In this document: positions 55,689-63,968 of the stretch, in pieces
Layout of the letters: each line of letters starts with the position of its first letter
Position numbering within the stretch: position 1 is the stretch's first letter
Notes under the pieces: model-generated
The model's database searches: none
Told to the model about the DNA's origin: nothing
Seen by the model: the letters and a program-made list of their open reading frames with translations, nothing else
Origin: an uncultured Parabacteroides sp.
GTDB taxonomy: Bacteria; Bacteroidota; Bacteroidia; Bacteroidales; Tannerellaceae
Assembly (NCBI GenBank): GCA_944325345.1
Contig: CALUZV010000007.1
Location: 78,874-142,873 of the forward strand
DNA length: 64,000 bases
Reading direction: 5' to 3'
Position numbers and translations under genes: made by a program

Positions 55689-55862
55689 CCAAAAATGATT
55701 TTTGAAGCTTTCCAAAGTTTTTCCGACTCCAAAAATCATTTTTCGAGGTTTCCAAACTTTTTACGGCTTCAAAAATGACTTTTGGAACTTGCCAAAATTT
55801 TTGCGCCGCCAAAAATCATTTTTGGACGAAGAAAAAATTTTTCCGATAGCAAACAGAGTTTT
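55689..55862. repeat. tandem array, exact 40-bp period, five units
   Basis: Cores AAAAATGATTTTTG or AAAAATCATTTTTC start at 55691, 55731, 55771 and 55811, with a remnant at 55851. Half-way lie TTTCCAAAGTTTTTCC-like elements. The sequence is very A/T-rich with CC or GCC marks. The earlier part of this 465-bp gap holds the terminator and promoter, and nothing else is recognised. Confidence 0.85.
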
Positions 55863-55882
55863 TAATATAAATTTTTTACCGT

Positions 55883-56815
55883 ATGAAAAGCATCAAACTT
55901 TCGTCCATTTTGCGACAAGCTCGCAACGGCGAGCACTACCAAGCGCATGCGGATATCCTCAATGCCATCTCCGAGGCTTTCGTTTCGGGACAGGGTATCA
56001 AGGCTTTACGTGATGCATACGCTAAACTTTACGAACTCGAAGACGAGTGTTACCTCCGCAACCAGGCGTACGAGGATACGCCGGAAATCGCCGAGGCCGA
56101 CCAACTTCGGGATGAGTTGTTTCTCTTTGTTTCACAGACGATTGAGACTAACAAGTTGAGCCCTGTCGCGGCGAATCGCGAGGCGGCTGGGCGGCTCGGC
56201 TTCGTCCTCGACCCCTACAAGGACGCGCCGCGACAGTCGTTGGCGAAAAATACCGCCGAGGTTACGGATTTCGGGAAGGCTATCTCGGAAGAATCTCATG
56301 CCGAGGATGTTACAACTCTGGGACTCGACGCTCCGCTGGCTGCCCTGAAGGAAGCGAACGAGGCGTTCAACCGTTTATATCTTGAGCGTTCGAAGGAAAA
56401 GGAGGAACGCTCGAAGTCGGAAACGATGAAGACTATCCGGCCGAAAGTCGATGCCGCCTTCAAGGAATTGGCAACGGCCATCAATTCGCTTTACAATGTT
56501 AATGAGCTGATTACAAAAGATGCTGAGAAAGAACAGGAGCTTGGTGCAGTCATCGACGAGGTGAACGCCATCCTTTTGCAACTCCAGGAAACCCTCTCGC
56601 GGGCGGGCATCGGCTCGAAGCCTGAGCGCGAACCGGAGGAGCAACCCGGCACCGGCGATGACACGACCGAGGAACCGGACGACCTGATGAGACAAAATTG
56701 GCTAAATTGCATACGGCAAGCGAGTTGCTTGAAAGTAAATATGGAAAAGAAGGGACAAAAAGCCGGCGGGAATTCGAGGAAAAGGCTCGTGCCTATTATT
56801 ATGGAGTTATTCTGA
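55883..56815 (+). CDS. DUF6261-like protein (copy 2) with aberrant C-terminal tail
   Basis: This is a helical, charged protein of 310 residues. Its opening SSILRQARNGEHYQAHADILN parallels the DUF6261-like gene at 28802. The conserved part seems to end near residue 268 in an acidic linker (EEQPGTGDDTTEEPDDL). The last ~42 residues (MRQNWLNCIRQ...) read through the following antitoxin-like gene in another frame and look non-native. The natural stop is thus probably lost or frameshifted. Function is unknown. It is preceded by the 40-bp array. Confidence 0.75.
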   Translation: MKSIKLSSILRQARNGEHYQAHADILNAISEAFVSGQGIKALRDAYAKLYELEDECYLRNQAYEDTPEIAEADQLRDELFLFVSQTIETNKLSPVAANREAAGRLGFVLDPYKDAPRQSLAKNTAEVTDFGKAISEESHAEDVTTLGLDAPLAALKEANEAFNRLYLERSKEKEERSKSETMKTIRPKVDAAFKELATAINSLYNVNELITKDAEKEQELGAVIDEVNAILLQLQETLSRAGIGSKPEREPEEQPGTGDDTTEEPDDLMRQNWLNCIRQASCLKVNMEKKGQKAGGNSRKRLVPIIMELF

Positions 56816-56985
56816 GAGATCGACGCAAAGAATTGAAACTGACTCAACAAGAGTTAGCCGAACGAGTTGGTACGGCTCGAAGCTATATTGCTCGCGTAGA
56901 AAAAGGAGAAACGGATATTCATTTATCCAGTTTCTTGCGAATTGCACGTGCTTTAAAGATTGAATTTTCGTTGGTACCGGCTTAA
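56698..56985 (+). CDS. orphan XRE/HigA-like antitoxin, TTG start
   Basis: This is a 95-residue protein with a Cro/C1-type helix-turn-helix (RRKELKLTQQELAERVGTARSYIARVEKGE), preceded by a linker KLHTASELLESKYG. That linker is typical of HigA-like antitoxins, which usually follow a RelE-fold toxin gene. Here no toxin precedes it. The DUF6261-like frame overlaps its first 118 bp. No ATG or GTG exists in frame, and the most likely start is TTG at 56698, aligning with the usual MAKLHTASEL. It may be a relic or a free regulator. Confidence 0.7.
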   Translation: MAKLHTASELLESKYGKEGTKSRREFEEKARAYYYGVILRDRRKELKLTQQELAERVGTARSYIARVEKGETDIHLSSFLRIARALKIEFSLVPA

Positions 56986-57021
56986 AAAGAAAGAAGATCT
57001 CCCCTGCCCTTCCCAGCAATA

Positions 57022-57056
57022 AAAAAGGATGTGCGCATCGCTGGCACATCCTTTTT
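57022..57056. terminator. bidirectional terminator
   Basis: AAAAAGGATGTGC (57022-57034) pairs with GCACATCCTTTTT across a 9-nt loop. It lies between the antitoxin-like gene and the convergent thioredoxin-fold gene. Confidence 0.9.
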
Positions 57057-57074
57057 GCATGTAATAAAGAGGAC

Positions 57075-57578
57075 TTAAATCTTCTTCAGAATCTCGGCGA
57101 GGCGGTCGGGAGTGAGGTTGGCTGCAACGATAACTCCCTTGCTATCAATCAAGAAGTTTTTGAACCCCTTGTCGAGTCCGTACTCGCGGTAGTAGTCGGA
57201 CTCCACGCCACGGCTGTCCCAAAGTTGCGTCGAAGCGTCAAGACGGTCGGCACGGACGGTTTCGATGAAAATAGACTCTTTCGTGTCGAACGAAACCGAG
57301 CGGAAGGCAACTTTGCCAGCACCCAACTTATTTACTTTGTTCCACAAGAGGATGTTACGAATGCGGGATTCGGCATCGTATGCAGCCCAGAAATTGAGCA
57401 GCGTGTACGTCCCTTGCGGATTTTGGAAATGAATCTTCGCAGCGTCATTTCCCTGAATTTCAATTCTCGGAGCCAAGTCGCCGGGATTCATGCCCTCGGT
57501 CAGTTTGGCCTCTTTCGGACCGGCGGCAATCCCAAGAAGGGCAGCCGAGGCCGCGAGAACAAAAGCTTTTACATTCAT
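57075..57578 (-). CDS. secreted thioredoxin-fold protein lacking the CxxC site
   Basis: This 167-residue protein has a short signal peptide (VLAASAALLGIAAG) and a TlpA/AhpC-like fold (GDLAPRIEIQGNDA, YTLLNFWAAYDAESR, FLIDSKGVIVAANLTPDRL). In normal relatives the strand ends FWAxWCxxC. Here the two cysteines are replaced (AAYDAES), and I find no cysteine in the mature part. It therefore cannot act as a thiol oxidoreductase. A binding or scaffold role is possible. It has a long leader of about 130 nt behind a TACCTTTG box. Confidence 0.8.
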   Translation of the reverse strand: MNVKAFVLAASAALLGIAAGPKEAKLTEGMNPGDLAPRIEIQGNDAAKIHFQNPQGTYTLLNFWAAYDAESRIRNILLWNKVNKLGAGKVAFRSVSFDTKESIFIETVRADRLDASTQLWDSRGVESDYYREYGLDKGFKNFLIDSKGVIVAANLTPDRLAEILKKI

Positions 57579-57714
57579 ATAGCCTTTTTTATGTTAAACA
57601 TAATCGGAACGACGGGGGCAAAAACGGTAGAAGTCCCCCCTCTCCGATTCCCGATTTTCGGGAGAGCAACGGAAGTCTTTCGCTAAAGGACTGTTTCCTT
57701 GCTCATTGCGGGGA

Positions 57715-57722
57715 CAAAGGTA
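57715..57722 (-). promoter_or_regulatory. -7 box (TACCTTTG) of the thioredoxin-fold gene
   Basis: An exact consensus on the minus strand, 137 bp before the ATG. It implies a leader of about 130 nt. The rest of the 343-bp divergent gap to serB shows nothing else but the serB promoter. Confidence 0.5.
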
Positions 57723-57893
57723 GGGCGAAAAACGGATACTTGTTCAGCGATACAGCTATTTTAGCCTAAATTCCAAGTATTTTTATATGTTTTAGAGCAG
57801 GTTTTTGAGAGAAATCAAGCGGCGCGGAGCTTTTTATTTAGGAATTTTAAGAATATTGGCCGCCGAATTTGGCCGTTCTTCCCCGACTTTCAG

Positions 57894-57901
57894 TATCTTT
57901 G
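57894..57901 (+). promoter_or_regulatory. -7 box (TATCTTTG) of serB
   Basis: An exact consensus, 21 bp before the ATG at 57922. A TTTG at 57868-57871 could serve as -33 with a 22-bp spacer. Confidence 0.65.
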
Positions 57902-57921
57902 CCCGGAAAAATGAAACAATT

Positions 57922-59139
57922 ATGACGGAAAACGAAGAACTTATCCTATTAAATATCCACGGAGCCGACCGGCCGGGCGTAACTGCCGCATTGACTGAGG
58001 TTTTGGCACGCAACGATGCCTTCATCCTTGACATCGGCCAGGCCGATATCCACGATAACCTTTCCCTCGGAATCCTTTTCCAATGTCCCGACGCGACATC
58101 CGGCAACCTCTTGAAAGAATTGCTGTTCAAGAGCTACGAGCTGAATGTAAACATCCGTTTCAAACCCATTTCGGCGGAAGATTACAGCAAATGGGTCGGG
58201 ATGCAAGGGAAAAACCGCTACATCGTAACCATTCTTGGCCGGAGACTGACGGCGCGGCAAATTGCTGGTGTCAGCCGCATTATCGCCGAGCAAGACATGA
58301 ACATCGACGCCATCAAACGCCTGACAGGGCGCGTCCCCCTCGAAGAAAGCGAGCGGACACCGAAGGCGAGTGTAGAATTTTCGGTGCGCGGTACGCCGAG
58401 AGACAAGGAACAGATGAAGGCGGCGTTCATGCGCCTCGCCTCGGAATTGCAGATGGATATTTCGTTTCAGGAAGACAGCATGTATCGCCGGATGCGCCGC
58501 TTGATATGCTTCGATATGGATTCGACATTGATTGAGACCGAGGTGATTGACGAGTTGGCCATGCGTGCGGGAGTCGGCGACGAAGTGAAGGCGATAACCG
58601 AATCGGCCATGCGGGGCGAAATCGACTTTTGCGAGAGCTTCACACGGCGTTGCGCGTTGCTCAAAGGGCTGGATGTCTCCGTCATGCAAGAAATAGCCGA
58701 GAATCTGCCAATCACCGAAGGCGTGGACCGGCTGATGCGGGTGCTGAAGAAAGTCGGCTTCAAAATCGCCATTTTGTCGGGCGGATTCACCTATTTTGGT
58801 AATTATCTAAAACAGAAATACGGCATCGACTACGTATATGCCAACGAGTTGGAAGTGGAGAACGGAAAACTGACGGGCCGCTACGTAGGCGACATCGTGG
58901 ACGGGAAGCGGAAGGCGGAACTTCTACGGCTCATTGCGCAAGTCGAAAACGTGGACATCCGACAGACCGTGGCAGTCGGCGACGGAGCCAACGACCTGCC
59001 TATGATTAGCATTGCCGGGCTGGGCATTGCCTTCCACGCGAAACCCAAGGTGAAGGCTACGGCAGAGCAATCTATCTCGACCATCGGGCTGGACGGGATT
59101 TTGTACTTCCTCGGATATAAAGATTCATATTTAGATTAA
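57922..59139 (+). CDS. serB: phosphoserine phosphatase with N-terminal ACT domains
   Basis: SerB dephosphorylates phosphoserine, the last step of serine synthesis. The 405 residues begin with two ACT-like domains (residues about 5-180, LLNIHGADRPGVTAALTEVL and VTILGRRLTARQIAGVSRII) and then a HAD phosphatase. HAD motif I is FDMDSTLIETEVIDELA, motif II ILSGGFTYF and motifs III/IV KRKAEL and GDGANDLPMIS. The ATG at 57922 follows a TATCTTTG box. The longer upstream frame is rejected. It heads an operon with two small genes. Confidence 0.95.
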   Translation: MTENEELILLNIHGADRPGVTAALTEVLARNDAFILDIGQADIHDNLSLGILFQCPDATSGNLLKELLFKSYELNVNIRFKPISAEDYSKWVGMQGKNRYIVTILGRRLTARQIAGVSRIIAEQDMNIDAIKRLTGRVPLEESERTPKASVEFSVRGTPRDKEQMKAAFMRLASELQMDISFQEDSMYRRMRRLICFDMDSTLIETEVIDELAMRAGVGDEVKAITESAMRGEIDFCESFTRRCALLKGLDVSVMQEIAENLPITEGVDRLMRVLKKVGFKIAILSGGFTYFGNYLKQKYGIDYVYANELEVENGKLTGRYVGDIVDGKRKAELLRLIAQVENVDIRQTVAVGDGANDLPMISIAGLGIAFHAKPKVKATAEQSISTIGLDGILYFLGYKDSYLD

Positions 59140-59158
59140 TTCTTACATTATTAATAAT

Positions 59159-59461
59159 ATGGTAAAGCACATTGTAATGTTTAAGCTGAAGGAGTTTGCA
59201 TCTCCGGCCGATAAAACGGCAAAAATGCAGGAAATCAAGACACGGCTGGAAGCGTTGATTGATAAGATAGATGTACTGCGGAAAATCGAAGTGCATTTTA
59301 ATTGCAACCCCGAAGAAACGTGGGATATCATTCTCGAAACCGAGTTGGATACGCTGGCCGATGTCAGCACGTATGCCAACCATCCGGAACATGTCGCCGT
59401 AGCGAAAGGCATCATCGGACCGGTAAAAGCAGACCGGGCTTGCGTGGATTACGAAATCTAA
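59159..59461 (+). CDS. Dabb (stress-responsive alpha/beta barrel) protein
   Basis: This is a 100-residue ferredoxin-like dimeric alpha/beta barrel. It starts MVKHIVMFKLKEFAS, with the family histidine at position 4. The later part shows DIILETELDTLADVSTYANHPEHVAV, the typical Dabb HP-x-H ending. Biochemical role is usually unknown for bacterial members. It lies 19 bp after serB. Confidence 0.88.
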   Translation: MVKHIVMFKLKEFASPADKTAKMQEIKTRLEALIDKIDVLRKIEVHFNCNPEETWDIILETELDTLADVSTYANHPEHVAVAKGIIGPVKADRACVDYEI

Positions 59462-59472
59462 CCGCCTGAAAG

Positions 59473-59943
59473 ATGAAAGATTTTGACATCGAAGAACGGA
59501 CAGACCGCGCGGTGAACAACTTCATGTCGGGGTATAATTGCGCACAGTCCGTTTTCCTCGCCTACGCCGATGTCTTCGATATCGATTGGGAAACGGCCAA
59601 GAAAATGTCGGTTTCCTTCGGCGGCGGGATGGCGCGGCTCAGGGAAGTCTGCGGGACGGTCAGCGCAATGGCGATGCTGGCCGGATTCCGTTATCCCGTG
59701 GAAGACCCGACAGACCAGGAGGCGCGGACACGCAACTACGCGATAGTGCAGAAAGTAGCTGGTATGTTTAAGGAAAAGCACGGTACGATAATCTGCCGGG
59801 AACTCCTCTCGGCAACGGAAGCCGCCAAGACAGACCCAGCCCCTTCGTTGCGCACGGCGGAATACTACGCCAAGCGTCCGTGTTGCCGTTTCGTGGAAAC
59901 TTCGGCCCAGATAGTAGGGCGAATGCTGAAAGGCGAGCTTTGA
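59473..59943 (+). CDS. C_GCAxxG_C_C family protein (probable metal/redox-binding)
   Basis: This 156-residue protein shows the cysteine pattern of the C_GCAxxG_C_C family: YNCAQSV, FGGGMARLREVCG, IICRELL and RPCCRFV. Such proteins are common in anaerobes and probably bind a metal or cluster, but the function is unknown. The conserved Cys and Gly positions are all present. It lies 11 bp after the Dabb gene, so serB, Dabb and this gene form an operon. A hairpin with a T-run follows. Confidence 0.88.
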   Translation: MKDFDIEERTDRAVNNFMSGYNCAQSVFLAYADVFDIDWETAKKMSVSFGGGMARLREVCGTVSAMAMLAGFRYPVEDPTDQEARTRNYAIVQKVAGMFKEKHGTIICRELLSATEAAKTDPAPSLRTAEYYAKRPCCRFVETSAQIVGRMLKGEL

Positions 59944-59960
59944 AAGCAGAGGAATTATGG

Positions 59961-60023
59961 ATTACGAATAAGGACTTGCGGAACTATCCCCACAGACCAT
60001 TATTCGTAATTCATATTTTTTTT
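59961..60023 (+). terminator. hairpin with T-run after the C_GCAxxG_C_C gene
   Basis: Arms ATTACGAATAA (59961-59971) and TTATTCGTAAT (60000-60010) are followed by a T-rich run. The 28-nt loop is long, so strength is uncertain. Confidence 0.6.
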
Positions 60024-60026
60024 GCG

Positions 60027-60034
60027 TACCTTTG
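60027..60034 (+). promoter_or_regulatory. -7 box (TACCTTTG) of the pgpA operon
   Basis: An exact consensus, 29 bp before the pgpA ATG at 60063. It follows the upstream hairpin directly. Confidence 0.7.
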
Positions 60035-60062
60035 CAGCCATTAAAAATAATTGAAATTGCAG

Positions 60063-60536
60063 ATGAAGACCCCTCCTATTATTCCCGTGATTATTGCGAC
60101 CGGCTTCGGTTCTGGTTTTTCCCCGGTAGCGCCGGGAACGGCAGGTGCTTTGCTCGCTTGTCTGATTTGGTGGGCATTATCCTTGTGTCTTTCCGCATCA
60201 GCGTTGATGCTTTTAACGGCAGCTTTAGTCGTCGTTTTCACATTTGCGGGCGTATGGTCGGCCAATCGGTTAGAGCCCTATTGGGGCGAAGACCCTTCGC
60301 GCATTGTTGTGGATGAGATGGTTGGCGTTTGGATACCGTTGCTGGCAGCAAGCGGGGATAATCTTTGGTATGCATTGGCGGCCTTCGTATTGTTCCGCTT
60401 TTTCGATATTTTGAAACCGTTAGGTATTCGGCGCATGGAAGCCTTGCCGGGAGGCATCGGGGTTATGATGGATGACATCTTATCAGGTATTTATAGTCTT
60501 ATTCTTATAATCGGGACGCAATGGCTAATCAGTTGA
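60063..60536 (+). CDS. pgpA: phosphatidylglycerophosphatase A-like (or PIP phosphatase)
   Basis: This 157-residue inner-membrane lipid phosphatase has four helices. PgpA motifs are present: GFGSGFSPVAPGTAGAL, DPSRIVVDEMVGVW with the acidic metal-binding triad and DDILSGIYS near the end. In ordinary bacteria PgpA makes phosphatidylglycerol. In the inositol-lipid cluster of Bacteroides the neighbouring PgpA homologue is thought to dephosphorylate phosphatidylinositol phosphate, which fits its neighbours here. An upstream TTG frame start is rejected for the ATG after TACCTTTG. Confidence 0.9.
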   Translation: MKTPPIIPVIIATGFGSGFSPVAPGTAGALLACLIWWALSLCLSASALMLLTAALVVVFTFAGVWSANRLEPYWGEDPSRIVVDEMVGVWIPLLAASGDNLWYALAAFVLFRFFDILKPLGIRRMEALPGGIGVMMDDILSGIYSLILIIGTQWLIS

Positions 60537-61003
60537 GATGGACAAAACACGGCTTTTTTACTTTCATGAAGGCTCAGTTCTCGTCGCAGATAGCGAGCCT
60601 CGTGGATTTTACCGTTACCATCTTGATGGCCAACTGGGTAAATCTCTATTACGTCTATGCGACAAGTAGCGGTTCAGTGGCTGGCGGTATTGTCAATTGC
60701 GTCATCAACTACAAATGGACCTTCAAGGACGGAGGCTGCAAGAAGAAGTTCGTTTTCATCAAATATACGTTGGTTTGGTTCGGAAGTATTTTCCTGAACA
60801 CATACGGGACATTCCTTCTGACCGAAACAATCAAACGGAACCCGTGGGTACAAGACTCGCTATCGCATCTGTTCGACAACATATTCCTCGTCGCCAAAGT
60901 CTTCGTATCCTTGCTCGTCGGATTCTTCTGGAACTACAACCTCCAGCGTTCATTCGTCTATAAGGACCGCAATATTAAAGAACTGATTATGCGAAAGAAA
61001 TAA
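60521..61003 (+). CDS. GtrA-family membrane protein
   Basis: This 160-residue protein has four helices typical of the GtrA family (FFTFMKAQFSSQIASLVDF, ASSGSVAGGIVNCVINYKWTF-like and VAKVFVSLLVGFFWNYNLQRSFVY). GtrA proteins are thought to move or anchor polyprenyl-linked sugars. In this cluster one may help flip or present a lipid intermediate. It overlaps pgpA by 16 bp. No catalytic motif is seen. Confidence 0.88.
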   Translation: MANQLRWTKHGFFTFMKAQFSSQIASLVDFTVTILMANWVNLYYVYATSSGSVAGGIVNCVINYKWTFKDGGCKKKFVFIKYTLVWFGSIFLNTYGTFLLTETIKRNPWVQDSLSHLFDNIFLVAKVFVSLLVGFFWNYNLQRSFVYKDRNIKELIMRKK

Positions 61004-61028
61004 AAGAAATAAAAAATAAGAAAGCACT

Positions 61029-61700
61029 ATGAGTTTTAAAGAAGTTAGAGATTGGTTGCAACAAACCATCTATAAGATTATCGGACCGACTGTGCACGGA
61101 ATGATAAAAGTAGGGATAACCCCGAATGTCGTAACAACCACCGGTCTTGTCTTGAATATCGTGGCTGCGGCTGTCTTGGTTTACGGCGGTTTCTACGGGG
61201 AAGACGGCGATTTCTCTTACGTCGGTTGGGGCGGCCTCATCATTTTGTTTGCCGGGCTATTCGACATGATGGACGGGCAAGTGGCGCGTATCGGCGATAT
61301 GAAATCGACGTTCGGAGCCTTGTACGATTCTGTCCTCGACCGTTACAGCGAATTGATTACTTTCTTCGGCATTTGCTACTATTTGAACTTGCACCATTAT
61401 TTCTGGGGTTCGATTATCGCTTTCATCGCCCTGATTGGTTCCTTGATGGTCAGCTACGTCCGCGCTCGTGCCGAGGGATTGGGGATTGAATGTAAGGTCG
61501 GTCTGATGCAGCGTCCGGAGCGTGTCGTCCTGACGAGCTTGGGCGCTATCTGTTGCGGCTTGTATTATCATTTTGCGAAAGAGCCTGCCTTCGACCCGGT
61601 CTATGTGCTAATCGTTCCCCTGCTCGTCGTAGCCATCTTCTCGAATATTACGGCATTTGGCCGTTTGCGCCACTGCCATAAAGTGATGAATAAGGCATGA
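61029..61700 (+). CDS. CDP-alcohol phosphatidyltransferase (candidate PI-phosphate synthase)
   Basis: This 223-residue membrane enzyme displaces CMP from CDP-diacylglycerol with an alcohol or sugar phosphate. The complete CDP-OH signature is present: Asp79-x2-Asp82-G-x2-A-Arg87-x8-Gly96-x3-Asp100-x3-Asp104. Around it are five or six helices. In Bacteroides the corresponding cluster gene uses inositol-1-phosphate, giving phosphatidylinositol phosphate. The sequence does not prove the acceptor. Its stop overlaps the next gene by 4 bp. Confidence 0.9.
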   Translation: MSFKEVRDWLQQTIYKIIGPTVHGMIKVGITPNVVTTTGLVLNIVAAAVLVYGGFYGEDGDFSYVGWGGLIILFAGLFDMMDGQVARIGDMKSTFGALYDSVLDRYSELITFFGICYYLNLHHYFWGSIIAFIALIGSLMVSYVRARAEGLGIECKVGLMQRPERVVLTSLGAICCGLYYHFAKEPAFDPVYVLIVPLLVVAIFSNITAFGRLRHCHKVMNKA

Positions 61701-62620
61701 AGTTCCCTACGAAGAAAGAAACGATCATCGTCCTCGCAGGGACAATCATCTTCCTGCTTACGACAGCCATCTTTATCGGATTGCGTCCGGAACATTTCTA
61801 CATAACCCTTTTCTTCCTTGCCCTTTTCTTTCCCAGTATCCCGACTCGGAAACTCGCGGTAGCCCTCCTACCCTTTGCCGTTTTTGCCATTTCCTACGAT
61901 TGGATGCGTGTTTTCCCGAACTACGAGGTGAATCCTATCGACGTGCAAGGCTTGTACGAAGCCGAGAAGCACTTGTTTGGCATTTCGGATGGCGGGCAAA
62001 TCCTTACGCCCAACGAATATTTCCATCTCCATAATTGGAAAATAGCCGACATCCTCTCCGGCATCTTCTACCTTTGCTGGGTGCCTGTCCCGATGGCTTT
62101 CGGCGTATGGCTTTATCTGAAGAAGGAGCGGGATTTGTACCTGCGCTTTTCCATGGTGTTCCTTTTGGTAAACTTGATTGGCTTTGTCGGTTATTACATT
62201 CATCCCGCTGCTCCGCCTTGGTATGTGATGAATTACGGGTTCGAGCCTATCCTGAACACGCCGGGCAACACAGCCGGCCTGATTCGCTTCGACGAGGCGA
62301 TAGGAATACCTGTTTTCAGCACGATTTACAGCCGCAATGCCAACGTCTTCGCCGCCCTCCCTTCGCTCCATTCTGCTTATATGGTGATACCTCTTTGGTA
62401 CGCCATCCAGCGGAAAAGCCATTGGGGATTGATTCTGCTTTTCGCCATCATCCTCGGGGGAATATGGTTCACGGCAGTCTATACGGCACATCACTATTTG
62501 ATTGATGTTATCTTGGGCATCTGCTGCGCCATCATCGGGATTCTTTTGTTTGAGAAAGGTCTGATGAAAACGTCGTGGTTCTCCAAATTCTTCCGAAATT
62601 ATTACGGCTATGTGAAATGA
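61697..62620 (+). CDS. AUR1-like PAP2-superfamily phosphotransferase
   Basis: This 307-residue integral membrane protein has PAP2/AUR1 motifs: ALPSLHSAY with His225, and [13 protein letters not shown] with His265/266 and Asp270. The [11 protein letters not shown] segment is the preceding AUR1 motif. In fungi AUR1 transfers inositol phosphate from phosphatidylinositol to ceramide. The corresponding Bacteroides gene is proposed to make inositol-phosphoryl (dihydro)ceramide. The ATGA overlap with the CDP-alcohol transferase couples them. The acceptor here is inferred, not visible. Confidence 0.88.
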   Translation: MKFPTKKETIIVLAGTIIFLLTTAIFIGLRPEHFYITLFFLALFFPSIPTRKLAVALLPFAVFAISYDWMRVFPNYEVNPIDVQGLYEAEKHLFGISDGGQILTPNEYFHLHNWKIADILSGIFYLCWVPVPMAFGVWLYLKKERDLYLRFSMVFLLVNLIGFVGYYIHPAAPPWYVMNYGFEPILNTPGNTAGLIRFDEAIGIPVFSTIYSRNANVFAALPSLHSAYMVIPLWYAIQRKSHWGLILLFAIILGGIWFTAVYTAHHYLIDVILGICCAIIGILLFEKGLMKTSWFSKFFRNYYGYVK

Positions 62621-62627
62621 TACAGCG

Positions 62628-62666
62628 AGGGGGAAAGGCAGTTCCTTCGGATTCGCCTCTCCCCCT
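62628..62666. terminator. hairpin between convergent genes
   Basis: AGGGGGAAAGGC (62628-62639) pairs with GCCTCTCCCCCT (62655-62666) with one mismatch. There is no strong T-run, but the position after two convergent genes supports termination. Confidence 0.6.
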
Positions 62667-62676
62667 TCCTCTTTCC

Positions 62677-63843
62677 TTATTTGATCAGTTGCAAGAACTC
62701 CATCAAATATTTCCTCCAGTTTGTCCACACATGCCCCTTGTCCGTCTCTTTATAAACGTATGGAAACGCGAGGGAATCCAGCTTCTTGCGGTAAGCCTCT
62801 ACATCTTTGTACAAGAAATCGTCTTTCCCTATCCCTATCCAGTAGAGCTTGATGCCCGCCTGTTTTAGCTTCGTCAGCTTCTCGTCTAGGTTCTCATACA
62901 GCTCAACTTTGTAGTCGGCCAGCCCGGAAATGCCCGGTGAAAACAATCCAACGTAGTCGAACATAGGATAATTCGCCGAAATCTGCAACGTATGGAACCC
63001 GCCCATCGACAGCCCCGCTATCGCCCGGTGCGCTTTGTCCGCCTTCACCCGGTAGTGCGTCTCTACATAGTTGATTATCTCGCTGAAGCTCTGCTCGTAG
63101 CTCCCGTCTTTGTAGCCTACGAAGGTATTGCTCATCGCCGGCGTATAAGCAAGGTTGTCGCTCGTCTCGCCCGGCGCGGCTTGCTTGCTCGGATTGCCGT
63201 TGGGCATGACGACTATCATCGGTTGCACTTTCCCCTCGGCTATCAGGTTGTCCATGATGCGGGCGACGCTACCGAGCGTAATCCAAGCCTCTTCGTCGCC
63301 CCCGCTCCCATGCAACAAATAGAGCACTGGATAAGAGGCTTTACTCTCTTCGTAACCGGCCGGCGTATAAATCGTCATGCGGCGGTCGGCCTTCAAGCGG
63401 TCGGAATGATACCAGACGCGGCTCACGTTTCCATGCGGCACGTTTTGCACTTGATAATAATCCCCGTATTCCCCGTCGATGTAAAACATGCTGAAAAGCG
63501 AATTCACGTCGCGGCACTGGAAAACCGTGCTGGGGTCGATGATGCGCGTCCCGTCCACCAGATACGAATAGATATAGACATCCGACGGCAGCACCTCGGT
63601 CGTGTAGGTCCATACGCCGTCGGTCCCGCGCTGCATCGGGGCGAAACGCTGCCCCTGCATCCAGTCGCCCGAAATCAGCACCTCATTCGCGTTCGGCGCG
63701 CGCAGAGTGAACGTAACCGTCTTATCTCCTTTCACGACCGGAGAAGTTATCACTTGTTTTTCCTGATTGATATTCTGTTGCGCCCAGACCGGAGCTTGCA
63801 AGGCCAAGCACGCAACCGACAAAACACCTAAAAGTCTTTTCAT
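62677..63843 (-). CDS. secreted CE1-type esterase with N-terminal carbohydrate-binding-like domain
   Basis: This secreted alpha/beta-hydrolase (388 residues, signal LLGVLSVACLALQAPVWAQ) resembles feruloyl/acetyl-xylan esterases. Residues about 25-130 form an E-set/CBM48-like domain (FTLRAPNANEVLISGDWMQGQ). The catalytic part has YPVLYLLHGSGGDEEAW and the nucleophile elbow AGLSMGGFHTLQ, with the late His in KGHVWTNWRKYL. It probably removes acyl groups from plant or host glycans. A longer upstream frame is rejected because the signal peptide begins at 63843. Confidence 0.9.
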   Translation of the reverse strand: MKRLLGVLSVACLALQAPVWAQQNINQEKQVITSPVVKGDKTVTFTLRAPNANEVLISGDWMQGQRFAPMQRGTDGVWTYTTEVLPSDVYIYSYLVDGTRIIDPSTVFQCRDVNSLFSMFYIDGEYGDYYQVQNVPHGNVSRVWYHSDRLKADRRMTIYTPAGYEESKASYPVLYLLHGSGGDEEAWITLGSVARIMDNLIAEGKVQPMIVVMPNGNPSKQAAPGETSDNLAYTPAMSNTFVGYKDGSYEQSFSEIINYVETHYRVKADKAHRAIAGLSMGGFHTLQISANYPMFDYVGLFSPGISGLADYKVELYENLDEKLTKLKQAGIKLYWIGIGKDDFLYKDVEAYRKKLDSLAFPYVYKETDKGHVWTNWRKYLMEFLQLIK

Positions 63844-63869
63844 GGTCAAAATATTTTTAAATTCGGGTC

Positions 63870-63877
63870 TAAAGATA
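63870..63877 (-). promoter_or_regulatory. -7-like box (TATCTTTA) of the esterase gene
   Basis: One mismatch to TAnnTTTG on the minus strand, 27 bp before the ATG. Confidence 0.45.
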
Positions 63878-63923
63878 GTTATTTTTGCCATTATGCAAAC
63901 TTGCACAATCATTTTTTCGGGGG

Positions 63924-63961
63924 AAAAAAGAAGGTGTGTCAAAAAGCACACCTTCTTTTTT
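63924..63961. terminator. bidirectional terminator near the window end
   Basis: A perfect 15-bp stem AAAAAAGAAGGTGTG/CACACCTTCTTTTTT with an 8-nt loop. It probably ends a gene beyond the window. Confidence 0.9.
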
Positions 63962-63968
63962 TTATGCA

